From Candidatus Roizmanbacteria bacterium UBA6242 (lineage in GTDB: Bacteria > Patescibacteriota > Microgenomatia > UBA1406 > GWC2-37-13), in contig DJWA01000024.1 of the NCBI GenBank assembly GCA_002440905.1, positions 4,580 to 55,986 on the forward strand: 51,407 nt of DNA, in the 5' to 3' direction. The number at the start of each line of letters is the position of its first letter. Position 1 is the first letter of the stretch. Below the pieces are notes generated by a model. That model ran no database searches. It was given only the letters and a program-made list of their open reading frames with translations, and was not told where the DNA came from. This document shows positions 1 to 8,552 of the stretch, in pieces. The position numbers and the translations under genes were made by a program.

Positions 1-76
1 TTAATTTAATTACTTTGAATTAATAAATTAATATTATATAGATTCAATATTTTTACGAAAGGGCCATTTATTTTAC
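1..76. other. AT-rich window edge, no gene seen
   Basis: This is a short AT-rich stretch downstream of the minus-strand ligase gene. I see no open frame, convincing hairpin or promoter in it. Confidence 0.5.
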
Positions 77-1543
77 TCAAGACCCGTCCATCTTTTGGGG
101 GCCGAAAGCGGTTAATAAATTAAATAATTCTTCCTGGAGCTGATAAGCTCTTTTCTTGTTTTTTCCCATTATCGTGTAAAGAAGCTGGTTGTAGTCAAGC
201 GTCTCTGAGGCGGCAATGATTACGCCCTCTTTCTTTTTCTTGTCATAAAGGATTGGCTTGAGGACATCGAGAACTTTCTTAAGATTGACGTTTTCTTGGT
301 TACTAAACCGATAATTGTTTCTGTTTAGGACATAGACATCTGACATAAAGTCCTCTCCATATAGATCACGAACAAGTTTGTATATGTCTGTCCCACCAGT
401 GTTTCTTGTGTTGGACTCACAGACATAGATATGACCGTTTTTAGCGGCAATCATATCAATGTCAAAATGACCACGATAACCGGCATCCGAGTACTGTTCC
501 GCAATGTAGTAACCGGTATCTATTATACGGGCCGCCGTCCTTTCGTTTATGACGTCCTCGTGAATATCAACTCCATAGAATTTTCCTTCTTTAGTGACCA
601 TCATTATGCAGTAATATAGCATCTCAATTTTACCGCTCTTGTGGATTTTGAATTCGATATTAGGAAACGCCGTCGGGGAGAGGTAGTTGACGTTTATTAG
701 TTGCTCAACAATTATGGGAAACCTTTCCCAATATCCATCCTCAGATAACATTTCATAAATCCTTCTTTCGCATGATTTGTAATCCCTCGGGAGTTCCCCG
801 TCACGGAAAATAAGCACCCCTTGACCACCCGAACCCTTATTGGTTTTAAGAACCACTCCCTTTTCATTAATATACCGATTGGCGGCAATTTTGGCGGCAT
901 CCAATAGACCGACACATATAATCCCGTCCGGCATAATGAAATCCGGTTCTACAGCCCGGGACTGTTGGGCCAACTGACGAATGCCTGACTTGCTACCAAA
1001 AAAGTTTACCGTCCACGCATTCTCAATTTCAGGAGCTTCGGGTGTCTGAACGTTTACGCCCAATTGAATCAGGCGATCCTTAAGTTCAAGAAATTCTGGC
1101 GAGGTAGCATAACTTATGAGAGTAACTTTCTTGTATTTTTTAGCTCTCCTGACGAGATTTCCGAAAAGCTCCTTATCGGTATAGAGGTCTTTGGAGATAA
1201 GACCTGTCCTCATTTGGGGAACATGAATCTCGACTTTTTTATTTGATGAAATTGACTGAAAATAATTCTTAAACTGATTGCTGATTTCAATCGGGGAAAT
1301 GTAAATAAATTCCGCAGTTGATGAGTTGGAAAATAGATAGCATTCCGAAGATATGTTACAGTCGGAAATCATTTCGTAACGTTTATCTATCGGTTGAATT
1401 GAAGACAGAAAAGACCATTCGTCCTCAACGACATTGTAGAGATAAATCGTTAATTCGTTTCTATTTGAAGCTTTAGATTTCTTGCCATTTTTTTTGGGAG
1501 CTGGTGGTTTTTTTTTGAGTTTCAGCTTTTTCGCTTTTTTCAT
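77..1543 (-). CDS. ATP-grasp peptide ligase-like protein (PGM1-related)
   Basis: This is a 488-residue ATP-grasp protein, predicted cytosolic. After a lysine-rich N-terminus (about residues 1-25) comes a pre-ATP-grasp region. Next is the glycine-rich nucleotide loop KTNKGSGGQG (about 232-242), then GHFDIDM (about 358-364) and the metal/substrate signature ESNTRNTGGT (about 376-385). The last signature resembles the ExN.R.(T)GGT motif of ligases related to PGM1, the pheganomycin peptide ligase. Such enzymes join an acyl-phosphate-activated carboxylate to an amine; the substrate here is unknown. I chose the ATG at 1543 because the longer frame starts with TTG inside a minus-strand promoter (TTGACA at 1590-1585, GATAAT at 1568-1563). 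It lies 60 bases downstream of a second ATP-grasp gene on the same strand, so the two may act in one pathway. Confidence 0.75.
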   Translation of the reverse strand: MKKAKKLKLKKKPPAPKKNGKKSKASNRNELTIYLYNVVEDEWSFLSSIQPIDKRYEMISDCNISSECYLFSNSSTAEFIYISPIEISNQFKNYFQSISSNKKVEIHVPQMRTGLISKDLYTDKELFGNLVRRAKKYKKVTLISYATSPEFLELKDRLIQLGVNVQTPEAPEIENAWTVNFFGSKSGIRQLAQQSRAVEPDFIMPDGIICVGLLDAAKIAANRYINEKGVVLKTNKGSGGQGVLIFRDGELPRDYKSCERRIYEMLSEDGYWERFPIIVEQLINVNYLSPTAFPNIEFKIHKSGKIEMLYYCIMMVTKEGKFYGVDIHEDVINERTAARIIDTGYYIAEQYSDAGYRGHFDIDMIAAKNGHIYVCESNTRNTGGTDIYKLVRDLYGEDFMSDVYVLNRNNYRFSNQENVNLKKVLDVLKPILYDKKKKEGVIIAASETLDYNQLLYTIMGKNKKRAYQLQEELFNLLTAFGPQKMDGS

Positions 1544-1562
1544 TTTTTTTATGTTCAACAAA

Positions 1563-1590
1563 ATTATCAATATATTTTCACATTTGTCAA
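1563..1590 (-). promoter_or_regulatory. Promoter for the PGM1-like ligase gene
   Basis: On the minus strand a perfect TTGACA (1590-1585) is followed after 16 bases by GATAAT (1568-1563). The ATG of the ligase lies about 19 bases further on, so this gene can be transcribed independently of its upstream neighbour. Confidence 0.6.
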
Positions 1591-1603
1591 GGGGAAGGCG
1601 AGA

Positions 1604-2590
1604 TTAAGGTTTTGCGTTGAATCGCGAAAGAGCATTATCGACAATTTTTTTAGCAACCTCTCCGAAAGGAATATTATACATTTTGAGCATGTGCCCGAAG
1701 GCTTCTCCGGCCTCAACCGGACCAAAAGCCGGATTTGAATTGGCGTCTATGAAAAAGTGATTTCCCTCATTGTCGATGATAATTTCAAACCTTGCATAGT
1801 CCCGCATCATAAGAATATCAAATGCTTTCTTTATTTCCTTTTTTAACTTTTTTTTCAAAGGATATTTCTTGACATCATAAAGTTCCTCATCGCTCCATGC
1901 TTCTTCAAATCCGTACATTTTATATTTTTGGGGTCTTAACATTATTCGTTCCTCGCCTAGGATTATCGGGTCTATTTTGTCGTCGACAATCATCGCTGTT
2001 ATTTCAGTACCTGGAATATACTTCTCAACAATTGCTTGTCCCTTATATTTCGACAGAATATACTTCAGTCTTTTTTTCAATTGATTATTGTTTTCAACTA
2101 CCGCTTCCTGGTTGATCTCAACACTTCCGTGTAACCGATTAAGCTTAACGATTAATGGAAATTCCATATCAGAACTAAGCCGTTCTTCAAAATGGGAAAA
2201 AAGTTGAAAAGGTGGTACCCCGATTCCGTTTTCCCGCATCATCATTTTCGTCAAGTATTTATCCATATTAAAAAGTTGACCTTCCATTCCGGCTCCGGTA
2301 TATGGAATTCTGACAGCTTCAAGCATCGCCGGAATTACAGGGCACAACTCTTCCTTTCCATACATAGAATCGACAAGGTTGAAAACGATTGCCGGTTTGA
2401 TCTTTTGAAGCTTCTTAATAAGGTCGGCATTACCCGGCAAAAGTTCCACCTGATAACCAAGCTTTTCTATATGGGGTTTGACAATCTTTGAGCGGGGGTA
2501 GACTTCAGCTTCGGTCTCGTAAAGGGCATCTGAAGGAAAATCTGATCTATTGGCTTCCGAATAAACTATCACGGCGACTTTTTTGCTCAT
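1604..2590 (-). CDS. D-alanine--D-alanine ligase-like ATP-grasp protein
   Basis: This 328-residue protein has the layout of D-Ala-D-Ala ligases: an N-terminal Rossmann-like part, then the ATP-grasp. The nucleotide-contacting strand VKLNRLHGSVEI is at about 148-159, VEKYIPGTEIT at about 188-198, and the Mg-binding signature IDANSNP at about 281-287. True Ddl enzymes carry E.N..P at the last site, and here the acidic residue is Asp. Ddl makes the D-Ala-D-Ala dipeptide for peptidoglycan, but the divergence and the adjacent second ATP-grasp ligase make another dipeptide or amino-acid ligation equally possible. The ATG at 2590 is divergent from the AAA+ gene, with only 32 bases between them. Confidence 0.75.
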   Translation of the reverse strand: MSKKVAVIVYSEANRSDFPSDALYETEAEVYPRSKIVKPHIEKLGYQVELLPGNADLIKKLQKIKPAIVFNLVDSMYGKEELCPVIPAMLEAVRIPYTGAGMEGQLFNMDKYLTKMMMRENGIGVPPFQLFSHFEERLSSDMEFPLIVKLNRLHGSVEINQEAVVENNNQLKKRLKYILSKYKGQAIVEKYIPGTEITAMIVDDKIDPIILGEERIMLRPQKYKMYGFEEAWSDEELYDVKKYPLKKKLKKEIKKAFDILMMRDYARFEIIIDNEGNHFFIDANSNPAFGPVEAGEAFGHMLKMYNIPFGEVAKKIVDNALSRFNAKP

Positions 2591-2622
2591 ATAAAAAATT
2601 TAATATTTATTATACTCAAATT

Positions 2623-4812
2623 ATGCGCAAGAATTTTATACAATTTGCAAACGACAAACTAAAAGACTTTGGACACGCGACCATCAACCTGTTTATCTTC
2701 CTACCTTATTTTTTTTCGGTCGCAGCTTTGTCGAGAACTCTTTTTAAACCCTGGAAGAATCTTGTTGCGACAAAAAAAACCAGCGGGTTTTCTATTGATG
2801 AATTTTTCAATCGGTTTGTTTTTAACCTTATATCAAGGACGATCGGTTTTATGATGAGAGTTTCTGTTATTACTTTTTATTTTTTGTTTCAAGCGGTCTT
2901 CATGCTCGGTCTACCGTTGGTGGCCCTTTCATATTTCGTTTTGCTTCCCTTAATGTACGCGGAGTATATGTTTCAAAAAACACCCGAAGAGATAAAAGAA
3001 ATTGAGAAAAATAAATTTATTGAAAACCATTCCTTGGGAAAAGAAACTCTTGAGGCGGTTACCTTGTGGTTTGAAACCCATTACAAAAACCACCTTTACC
3101 GCGATCGCTGGTGGGAACTTAAGAATTTATTTGAAACACCGCCCCTGGCTCGGGACTGGTCGGCGGGTTTTACTCCTACCATAGATCGCTATACGATTGA
3201 CCTAGCAACACCATCATACCTCCATCACATAAAGAATATAATCGGCCGAGGGAACGAGATTTCAGAAATTGAAAGGGCTTTGTCAAAAAACCTCGAATCA
3301 AACGTCATAATTTCCGGTGAAGAAGGCGTCGGTAAACATACGGTCATAGACGCTCTCGCGAGAAAAATCTATCTTGGTAGAACCACTTCTCAACTTATGT
3401 ATAAGAGAATTCTCAAACTTAATATGGAAAAACTGCTCTCCGAGTTTACCGACTCATTAAAAAGAGAGGCTTTTTTTGAAGACATTCTTGAAGAAGCATT
3501 TAACGCCGGAAACATAATTCTATTCATCGATGATTTCGACAAATACCTTGAATATGCGACTCTTTTCCAGAAATATGCCTCAGGAGGCGACCTGCAAATA
3601 ATTGGCGTTACCACTCCTTACGCATATGAAAGGAGCATATTCCAGAATGAAAAAATCAAGCGGTTGTTCCAAAAAATCGAGGTACACGAAGTCAAAAAAG
3701 AGGACGCGTTAAAAATACTTATGGAATCGGTATACGTATTTGAGAACTATCACAAAGTGATTATTCCTTACGAGACGGTCGTTTCAACCGTTGAAAAGAG
3801 CGAATTCTATCTGACCTATATTCCTTTTCCTGAAAAAGCCGCGGACCTATTGGATGCCGCTTGCGTTTATGCCAAGTCGAAGAATCTGTCAAAAGTAACT
3901 CCTGACATCGTTGACCTAGTTTTGACCGAAAAAACCCATGTTCCCACCTTGGTGACAAGCGACATGAAGGAAAAACTCCTGAATATGGAGGCGCGTCTTG
4001 CCGAAAAAATCGTCCAGCAAGCAAACGCCTTAAATAAACTTTCATCTGCGTTAAGACGATCTTTCCTACTTGTCGGGAAAAGAAAAAAACCATTGGCAAC
4101 TTTCATGTTCTTGGGACCAACCGGCGTCGGAAAAACCGAGACTGCAAAAGCAATCGCTGGAATTTTTTTCGGAAAGGAACAACTCCTGAGATTTGACATG
4201 TCCCTCTATCAGTCAAAGTCGGACATACCCAAGCTCATCGGTGATCCGACCTTTTCCCAACCCGGCCTCCTCTCGGCGGCAATTAGGGAAAAACCATACG
4301 GTGTATTGCTATTGGACGAGATCGAAAAGGCCGACCCCGACCTTTTGAATATATTTTTGACCGTTATCGACGAAGGTTATTTTACCGACGGGTCAGGACA
4401 CCGGGTTGATTGCAAAAATCTCCTCATAATCGCTACCTCAAACGCGGGGAGCGATGTTTTGTACAAAAAGACGGATACGGATATTATCGACTACTTGGTC
4501 GAAAAAAAGATTTTTACCCCGGAATTTCTTAACCGATTCGACGGGATAATTTCTTATGAACCGTTGACCAAGCAATCGATAACCACAATGGCCCGAAGGA
4601 TGATTGAAAAAATCTCATCTGACATATTGTCTATATATAAGGTAAATATAAAGGTGGGGGAAGAAACCCTAACAAAATTGGTCGAAAAAGGATATGATTC
4701 CAGGTTCGGTGCCCGGAACTTGGAGCGTATCATCAGAGATGAGATAGAAGATAAGATATCCAAATCACTTTTGTCAGGAAAAGTCAAAGAAGGGGAAATG
4801 TTGAATTTCTGA
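2623..4812 (+). CDS. Membrane-anchored Clp-type AAA+ ATPase, two AAA domains
   Basis: This 729-residue protein has two ClpB/ClpC-type AAA modules but no Clp-N domain. Instead it begins with hydrophobic segments at about 19-37 and 78-115. D1 is degenerate: its Walker A reads GEEGVGKHT (about 232-240), with His after the Lys, and its Walker B reads ILFIDDFD. D2 looks active: GPTGVGKT (about 498-505), LLLDEIEK, sensor 1 TSNAG, and a RFGARNLER sensor-2 helix. The aromatic GYVG pore loop expected before D2 Walker B is replaced by a DPTFSQPG stretch. I chose the ATG at 2623 because a TATACT -10 box ends 6 bases before it; the longer frame overlaps the divergent ligase gene. It is probably an unfoldase acting at the membrane, with unknown partner. 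Confidence 0.8.
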   Translation: MRKNFIQFANDKLKDFGHATINLFIFLPYFFSVAALSRTLFKPWKNLVATKKTSGFSIDEFFNRFVFNLISRTIGFMMRVSVITFYFLFQAVFMLGLPLVALSYFVLLPLMYAEYMFQKTPEEIKEIEKNKFIENHSLGKETLEAVTLWFETHYKNHLYRDRWWELKNLFETPPLARDWSAGFTPTIDRYTIDLATPSYLHHIKNIIGRGNEISEIERALSKNLESNVIISGEEGVGKHTVIDALARKIYLGRTTSQLMYKRILKLNMEKLLSEFTDSLKREAFFEDILEEAFNAGNIILFIDDFDKYLEYATLFQKYASGGDLQIIGVTTPYAYERSIFQNEKIKRLFQKIEVHEVKKEDALKILMESVYVFENYHKVIIPYETVVSTVEKSEFYLTYIPFPEKAADLLDAACVYAKSKNLSKVTPDIVDLVLTEKTHVPTLVTSDMKEKLLNMEARLAEKIVQQANALNKLSSALRRSFLLVGKRKKPLATFMFLGPTGVGKTETAKAIAGIFFGKEQLLRFDMSLYQSKSDIPKLIGDPTFSQPGLLSAAIREKPYGVLLLDEIEKADPDLLNIFLTVIDEGYFTDGSGHRVDCKNLLIIATSNAGSDVLYKKTDTDIIDYLVEKKIFTPEFLNRFDGIISYEPLTKQSITTMARRMIEKISSDILSIYKVNIKVGEETLTKLVEKGYDSRFGARNLERIIRDEIEDKISKSLLSGKVKEGEMLNF

Positions 4813-4837
4813 ATTTATGCTATACTAACGAATTGTT

Positions 4838-5956
4838 ATGATCAACGTTTACTTCACCGCATCGACGAGCTTTGACGGCAAATACCTCGAAAACTACAAG
4901 AAGATCATCGAATACCTTTCTCAAAATGGATGCCAAATCGTATCAGGTCGGCAGATTGTTGACCCGGACTTACTCAAGCGAGATGAAAAGGTTAACAAAA
5001 AAATAATCTACGTCAGAGAGACCGAAAGAATTGACAAGGCCGATTGTCTGATAGCCGAAGTTAGCCATCCGTCACACGGAGTAGGCGGCGAAATTATCTA
5101 CGCCCTCAATCACAATAAACCTGTCCTGGGGTTATTGTTTAAAGACGGAGAGAATAAAATTTCGCCCATCATCGAAGGAAATCCTGCCGATATCTTTTTC
5201 CTTGAAAGATACAACTTTGAGAAACTTCCTTATATTTTGAAACACTTCACCCACTATCTTGAGAACCTCAAAAAAAGAAAGGGGAAGCTTGTCGTTTTTG
5301 AAGGTGGTGACGGCAGCGGCAAAACTATGCAGGCCAAACTATTAATCGATCGCTTAAAAAAGACTTCGATCCCCTACAAGTACATCGACTTCCCCCAATA
5401 CTACGCTTCGTTCCACGGAAAAACCGTCGCCCGGTTTTTGAGGGGGGAATTCGGGAACATCGAACAGGTTTCACCTTATCTAGCATCCTTGGCCTATGCC
5501 GTTGACCGTGTATCCATCAAAGAGGAGGTTGAGGATTTTCTCAACCAGGGAGGACTTATCGTCGCCAACCGCTACGCCACTTCATCTATCGCGCACCAGG
5601 GTGCCAAATTCGACGACAAAAAGGAGCGGGAAAAATTTATGAGCTGGCTCTATGACATGGAGTACAAAGCCCACCGGATTCCCAAAGAGAATCTGGTCAT
5701 TTTCCTCTACGTTCCGTGGGAAATTTCGACCAAGCTGATCGCAAACAAAAAAAAAGGTTCGTACCTTAAGGGTAAGGAAGATATTCACGAAAAAAACCTC
5801 AGCTATAAAAAAAAAGTTGAAAAAGTATATTTGGACCTCGCCAAAAGATACCGCCATTGGATCAAGGTCGATTGCGTTAAGGACGGAAAAATTCTCCCTC
5901 CCGACGTAATCCATAATGAAATCGTCAATATTTTGAGACAAAAAAAGTACATTTGA
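4838..5956 (+). CDS. DNPH1-like nucleotide N-hydrolase fused to thymidylate kinase
   Basis: The protein has two domains in 372 residues. Residues 1-145 resemble the nucleoside deoxyribosyltransferase superfamily, specifically the Rcl/DNPH1 2'-deoxynucleoside 5'-phosphate N-hydrolases: IAEVSHPSHGVGGE (72-85) matches the family stretch AEVxxPSxGVGYE, placing the catalytic Glu at 85. Residues about 149-372 are a dTMP kinase with P-loop EGGDGSGKT (155-163), FPQY, a DR..K motif, NRYATSS (244-250) and a lid region near KKGSYLKGKED. The kinase makes dTDP from dTMP. The hydrolase half could destroy abnormal dNMPs or release bases from dNMPs. A TATACT box lies 11 bases before the ATG. Confidence 0.85.
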   Translation: MINVYFTASTSFDGKYLENYKKIIEYLSQNGCQIVSGRQIVDPDLLKRDEKVNKKIIYVRETERIDKADCLIAEVSHPSHGVGGEIIYALNHNKPVLGLLFKDGENKISPIIEGNPADIFFLERYNFEKLPYILKHFTHYLENLKKRKGKLVVFEGGDGSGKTMQAKLLIDRLKKTSIPYKYIDFPQYYASFHGKTVARFLRGEFGNIEQVSPYLASLAYAVDRVSIKEEVEDFLNQGGLIVANRYATSSIAHQGAKFDDKKEREKFMSWLYDMEYKAHRIPKENLVIFLYVPWEISTKLIANKKKGSYLKGKEDIHEKNLSYKKKVEKVYLDLAKRYRHWIKVDCVKDGKILPPDVIHNEIVNILRQKKYI

Positions 5957-5974
5957 TCCGACCTGGCGCCATAT

Positions 5975-6004
5975 TTGACAATACCCCTACTTGTTGCTAT
6001 CATT
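5975..6004 (+). promoter_or_regulatory. Promoter ahead of the Ig-like protein and galU
   Basis: A perfect TTGACA (5975-5980) is followed after 18 bases by TATCAT (5999-6004). The start codon follows 11 bases later, so the predicted 5' leader is only a few bases long. Confidence 0.6.
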
Positions 6005-6015
6005 GAATTTATCAT

Positions 6016-6441
6016 ATGAATAAAAAGCCTGACCGAAATTTTGTCAGCCTGATAATGATTTTCTTTCTAGCATTCGGGCTCTTCATAACCATCACCACTT
6101 TCAACAGGCAGATTGCCACCCTGACACGGGCAAAAGAAGAGTTATTACCGTCGTCGGAAACATCGTTGATGTTTGCTTGGCCACTAACCGCAAAAGTTAA
6201 CAGCGCTTCCCCGGTTGAGATTAACGTCTTCATAAGAAATGCCAATAATTCGCCAATTGGTAGCAAAAAGGTAACCCTAACCTCGACATTGGGCGAATTT
6301 CAACAGGCTTCCCAGACGACCGATAAGTCCGGGAAAAGCACTTTTTATCTGACTTCCTCATTAATCGGTCTCGCGGAAGTTACGGGTATTGTCGATGACC
6401 AAACCGAGCTCAAACAGAAAATTACCATCAAGTTCGAGTAA
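6016..6441 (+). CDS. Secreted or anchored Ig-like (Big_1-type) domain protein
   Basis: This is a 141-residue protein. One hydrophobic segment near the N-terminus (about 11-27) would act as a signal anchor. The rest (about 50-141) is a single beta-sandwich-like domain with the pattern VEINVFIRNANNSPI...KVTLTS...TTDKSGKSTFYLTS, typical of bacterial Ig-like group 1 (invasin/intimin) repeats. It probably faces outside and plays a structural or adhesive role. galU follows 5 bases after its stop, so the two are co-transcribed. Ligand and partner are unknown. Confidence 0.65.
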   Translation: MNKKPDRNFVSLIMIFFLAFGLFITITTFNRQIATLTRAKEELLPSSETSLMFAWPLTAKVNSASPVEINVFIRNANNSPIGSKKVTLTSTLGEFQQASQTTDKSGKSTFYLTSSLIGLAEVTGIVDDQTELKQKITIKFE

Positions 6442-6446
6442 TACGT

Positions 6447-7325
6447 ATGAAAAAAATTAACAAGGTTGTTATTCCTGCTGCTGGATTTGGAACTAGATTT
6501 TTGCCCCAGACCAAGGCGATGCCCAAGGAAATGTTGCCGGTAGTTGATAAACCCGTTATTCAGTATGTTGTCGAGGAGGCAATAAATTCTCACGTTGAAA
6601 ATATCATTATCGTAACAGGAGCCAACAAAAGAGCAATCGAGGATCATTTTGACGGTCCTTCAGAGGATCTCATAAAGAACTTGTTGGCGGGAAAAAAAGA
6701 ACATCTATTACGGGAAATCGAAAGAATATCGACGATGGCCAACTTCATCTACATTAGGCAAAAAGGTCCATACGGCAACGGAACCCCGGTTTTGACGGCT
6801 GAACCCGCAATCGAGGACGAACCATTCGCCGTATTATGGGGAGACGAGTTCATTTACTCTAAGCCCCCTCGTCTTCAACAGATGATAAAGGTACACGAAA
6901 AAATGGGTGGAATCGTCATTTCAGGAGTCAAAATAGAAAACAAGGAAGATCTGAAACGATATGGAATTGCCGATCTTACCCACGTTGAGAAGAACGTCTA
7001 CAAGATCAACAAGATCGTCGAAAAGCCAGAACCTCACGAGGCGCCTTCAAACGTCGCCACCCACGGAGGATACATCTTGCCACCCGAGATATTCTCGGCT
7101 CTTAAGAGGATCAAGCCCGGCAAGGGAGGAGAGATATGGCTCGTTGACGCCATCAATCTTCTTAAGAAAGAGGGGGTTCCGGTATACGCTGTTGTAATCG
7201 AGAACGGGAAGTATTTTGATACCGGGAACAAATTCGAATACCTGAAGACGGTCATCGAATTTGCCCTAGAGCACAAGGAGATAAACGGAGAGTTCCGCCG
7301 CTTCCTTAAATCGCTGAAAATATAA
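6447..7325 (+). CDS. galU: UTP--glucose-1-phosphate uridylyltransferase
   Basis: This 292-residue cytosolic enzyme makes UDP-glucose from UTP and glucose-1-phosphate, feeding cell-surface glycan synthesis. The N-terminal nucleotidyltransferase signature AGFGTRFLPQTKAMPKEMLP (about 9-28) is intact, and the VEKPEP and GGYILPPEIF stretches and the C-terminal DTGNKFEYLKTVIEFAL match GalU. The length is normal for the family. It lies directly downstream of the Ig-like protein gene. The GT-C and GT4 glycosyltransferases elsewhere in the window are plausible downstream users of activated sugars. Confidence 0.95.
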   Translation: MKKINKVVIPAAGFGTRFLPQTKAMPKEMLPVVDKPVIQYVVEEAINSHVENIIIVTGANKRAIEDHFDGPSEDLIKNLLAGKKEHLLREIERISTMANFIYIRQKGPYGNGTPVLTAEPAIEDEPFAVLWGDEFIYSKPPRLQQMIKVHEKMGGIVISGVKIENKEDLKRYGIADLTHVEKNVYKINKIVEKPEPHEAPSNVATHGGYILPPEIFSALKRIKPGKGGEIWLVDAINLLKKEGVPVYAVVIENGKYFDTGNKFEYLKTVIEFALEHKEINGEFRRFLKSLKI

Positions 7326-7343
7326 AAGGGTGCTTATTTCCAA

Positions 7344-7372
7344 TTGAAAAACATGCCCCTCATTGTTACAAT
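7344..7372 (+). promoter_or_regulatory. rpsB promoter
   Basis: TTGAAA (7344-7349), a 17-base spacer and TACAAT (7367-7372) form a near-consensus promoter. The rpsB ATG comes 9 bases after the -10 box, which predicts a 5' leader of only about 2-3 bases for this ribosomal protein operon. Confidence 0.65.
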
Positions 7373-7381
7373 GTATAGATT

Positions 7382-8086
7382 ATGACCAATTTAGATAAGA
7401 AAGTTGCCGAGCTATTTGAAGCCGGATGCCACCTCGGGCACAAAAACAACCGAGTGCACCCCAAAGCCCGCAAATATATATATTCGATTGAGAACGGTGT
7501 ATCGGTAATTGACCTTACCAAAACTGTACCTCTTTTGGATGAAGCCAAAGCCTTTATGAAAGACCTCGCCAAAGGCGGAAAGACCGTTCTTGTTGTTTCT
7601 ACAAAAAAAATAGGATCAGGAGTCGTTTCAAAGATATGCGCGCCATTGGGAATTGCTTACGTTTCCCTTAAATGGCCAGCCGGACTTCTTACCAACTTCG
7701 AAATGATTGTCAAAAATGTCAAGAAACTAGAAAAGATGAAGGAAGAGAAGGAAAAAGGCGAATGGAACAAATACGTCAAACACGAACAGGTTCAAATGCA
7801 GAAACTTATGAATAAACTGCAAAAATTCTACGGAGGAATCTTACCCTTGAAAAAGATGCCGGACGCTCTCTTGATAATCGACATAAAGAAGGAAAAGAAT
7901 GCCGCAACCGAGGCGAAGGCCATGAAGATCCCGGTCGTCGCCGTCGTTGACACCAATGTCAATCCAGAAGGCATCGATTACCCGGTTCCAGGAAACGATG
8001 ACTCCTTAACTTCGATTGAATATTTCGTCAATGAACTAATTGAAGCCTATACTAAAGGAACGCCGACCGAACCGACTTCAAAATAA
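7382..8086 (+). CDS. rpsB: 30S ribosomal protein S2
   Basis: The 234-residue protein is a clear S2: it opens with LFEAGCHLGHKNNRVHPK, continues with YIYSIENGVSVIDLTKT, and has the conserved late stretch PVVAVVDTNVNPEGIDYPVPGNDDS. It binds the 30S head-platform region. It starts the rpsB-tsf-frr cluster and is followed after 14 bases by tsf. The usual long 5' leader with an S2-binding structure is absent, because the promoter sits almost on the ATG. Confidence 0.97.
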   Translation: MTNLDKKVAELFEAGCHLGHKNNRVHPKARKYIYSIENGVSVIDLTKTVPLLDEAKAFMKDLAKGGKTVLVVSTKKIGSGVVSKICAPLGIAYVSLKWPAGLLTNFEMIVKNVKKLEKMKEEKEKGEWNKYVKHEQVQMQKLMNKLQKFYGGILPLKKMPDALLIIDIKKEKNAATEAKAMKIPVVAVVDTNVNPEGIDYPVPGNDDSLTSIEYFVNELIEAYTKGTPTEPTSK

Positions 8087-8100
8087 TTTCAATCTTATAT

Positions 8101-8550
8101 ATGTACGACATAAAAAAACTGAAGCAGTTGAGAGATGAGACCGGAGTGTCGTTTTCCTTGTGTAAAAAAGCGCTTGAAGAATCAAAAAATGATATGGTTG
8201 AGGCCAAGAAACTTTTAAGCCGCTGGGGTCAGGATAAAGCTGCTTCGAAATCAGATCGAAAAACTGCAGCGGGTGCCATATTCTCATATATCCACCACAA
8301 TAAAAAAATTGCTTCGCTTGTCGAACTGAACTGTGAAACCGATTTTGTTTCAGGCAATAAGGACTTTCAGTCTCTCGGCCAAGAATTAGCCATGCAGGTC
8401 GCATCACTGCCGGCGGAAACGGTTGAAGAGTTTGTCGAACAAGAATACATAAGGGACCCCTCAAAAAAGATTAATGAACTTGTTAAAGACGCTATTCTCA
8501 AATTTGGCGAAAACATCAAAGTAAATAGAATTATCCGCTGGTCAATATAA
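8101..8550 (+). CDS. tsf: Elongation factor Ts (short form)
   Basis: This is the nucleotide exchange factor for EF-Tu. The N-terminal UBA-like helix bundle (LKQLRDETGVSFSLCKKALEE) is followed by a reduced core with VELNCETDFVSGNKDF, which contains the TDFV motif that inserts into EF-Tu. It ends with ENIKVNRIIRW. At 149 residues it is much shorter than E. coli EF-Ts (about 283) and shorter than the compact Thermus form (about 196), so the second core subdomain and C-terminal module are missing. frr follows 2 bases after the stop. Confidence 0.95.
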   Translation: MYDIKKLKQLRDETGVSFSLCKKALEESKNDMVEAKKLLSRWGQDKAASKSDRKTAAGAIFSYIHHNKKIASLVELNCETDFVSGNKDFQSLGQELAMQVASLPAETVEEFVEQEYIRDPSKKINELVKDAILKFGENIKVNRIIRWSI

Positions 8551-8552
8551 CC

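Noticed and set aside
3761..4199. Two overlapping minus-strand frames of about 110 codons inside the AAA+ gene
   Set aside because: They lie entirely within a well-supported coding sequence with conserved motifs and have no recognisable domains or promoters.
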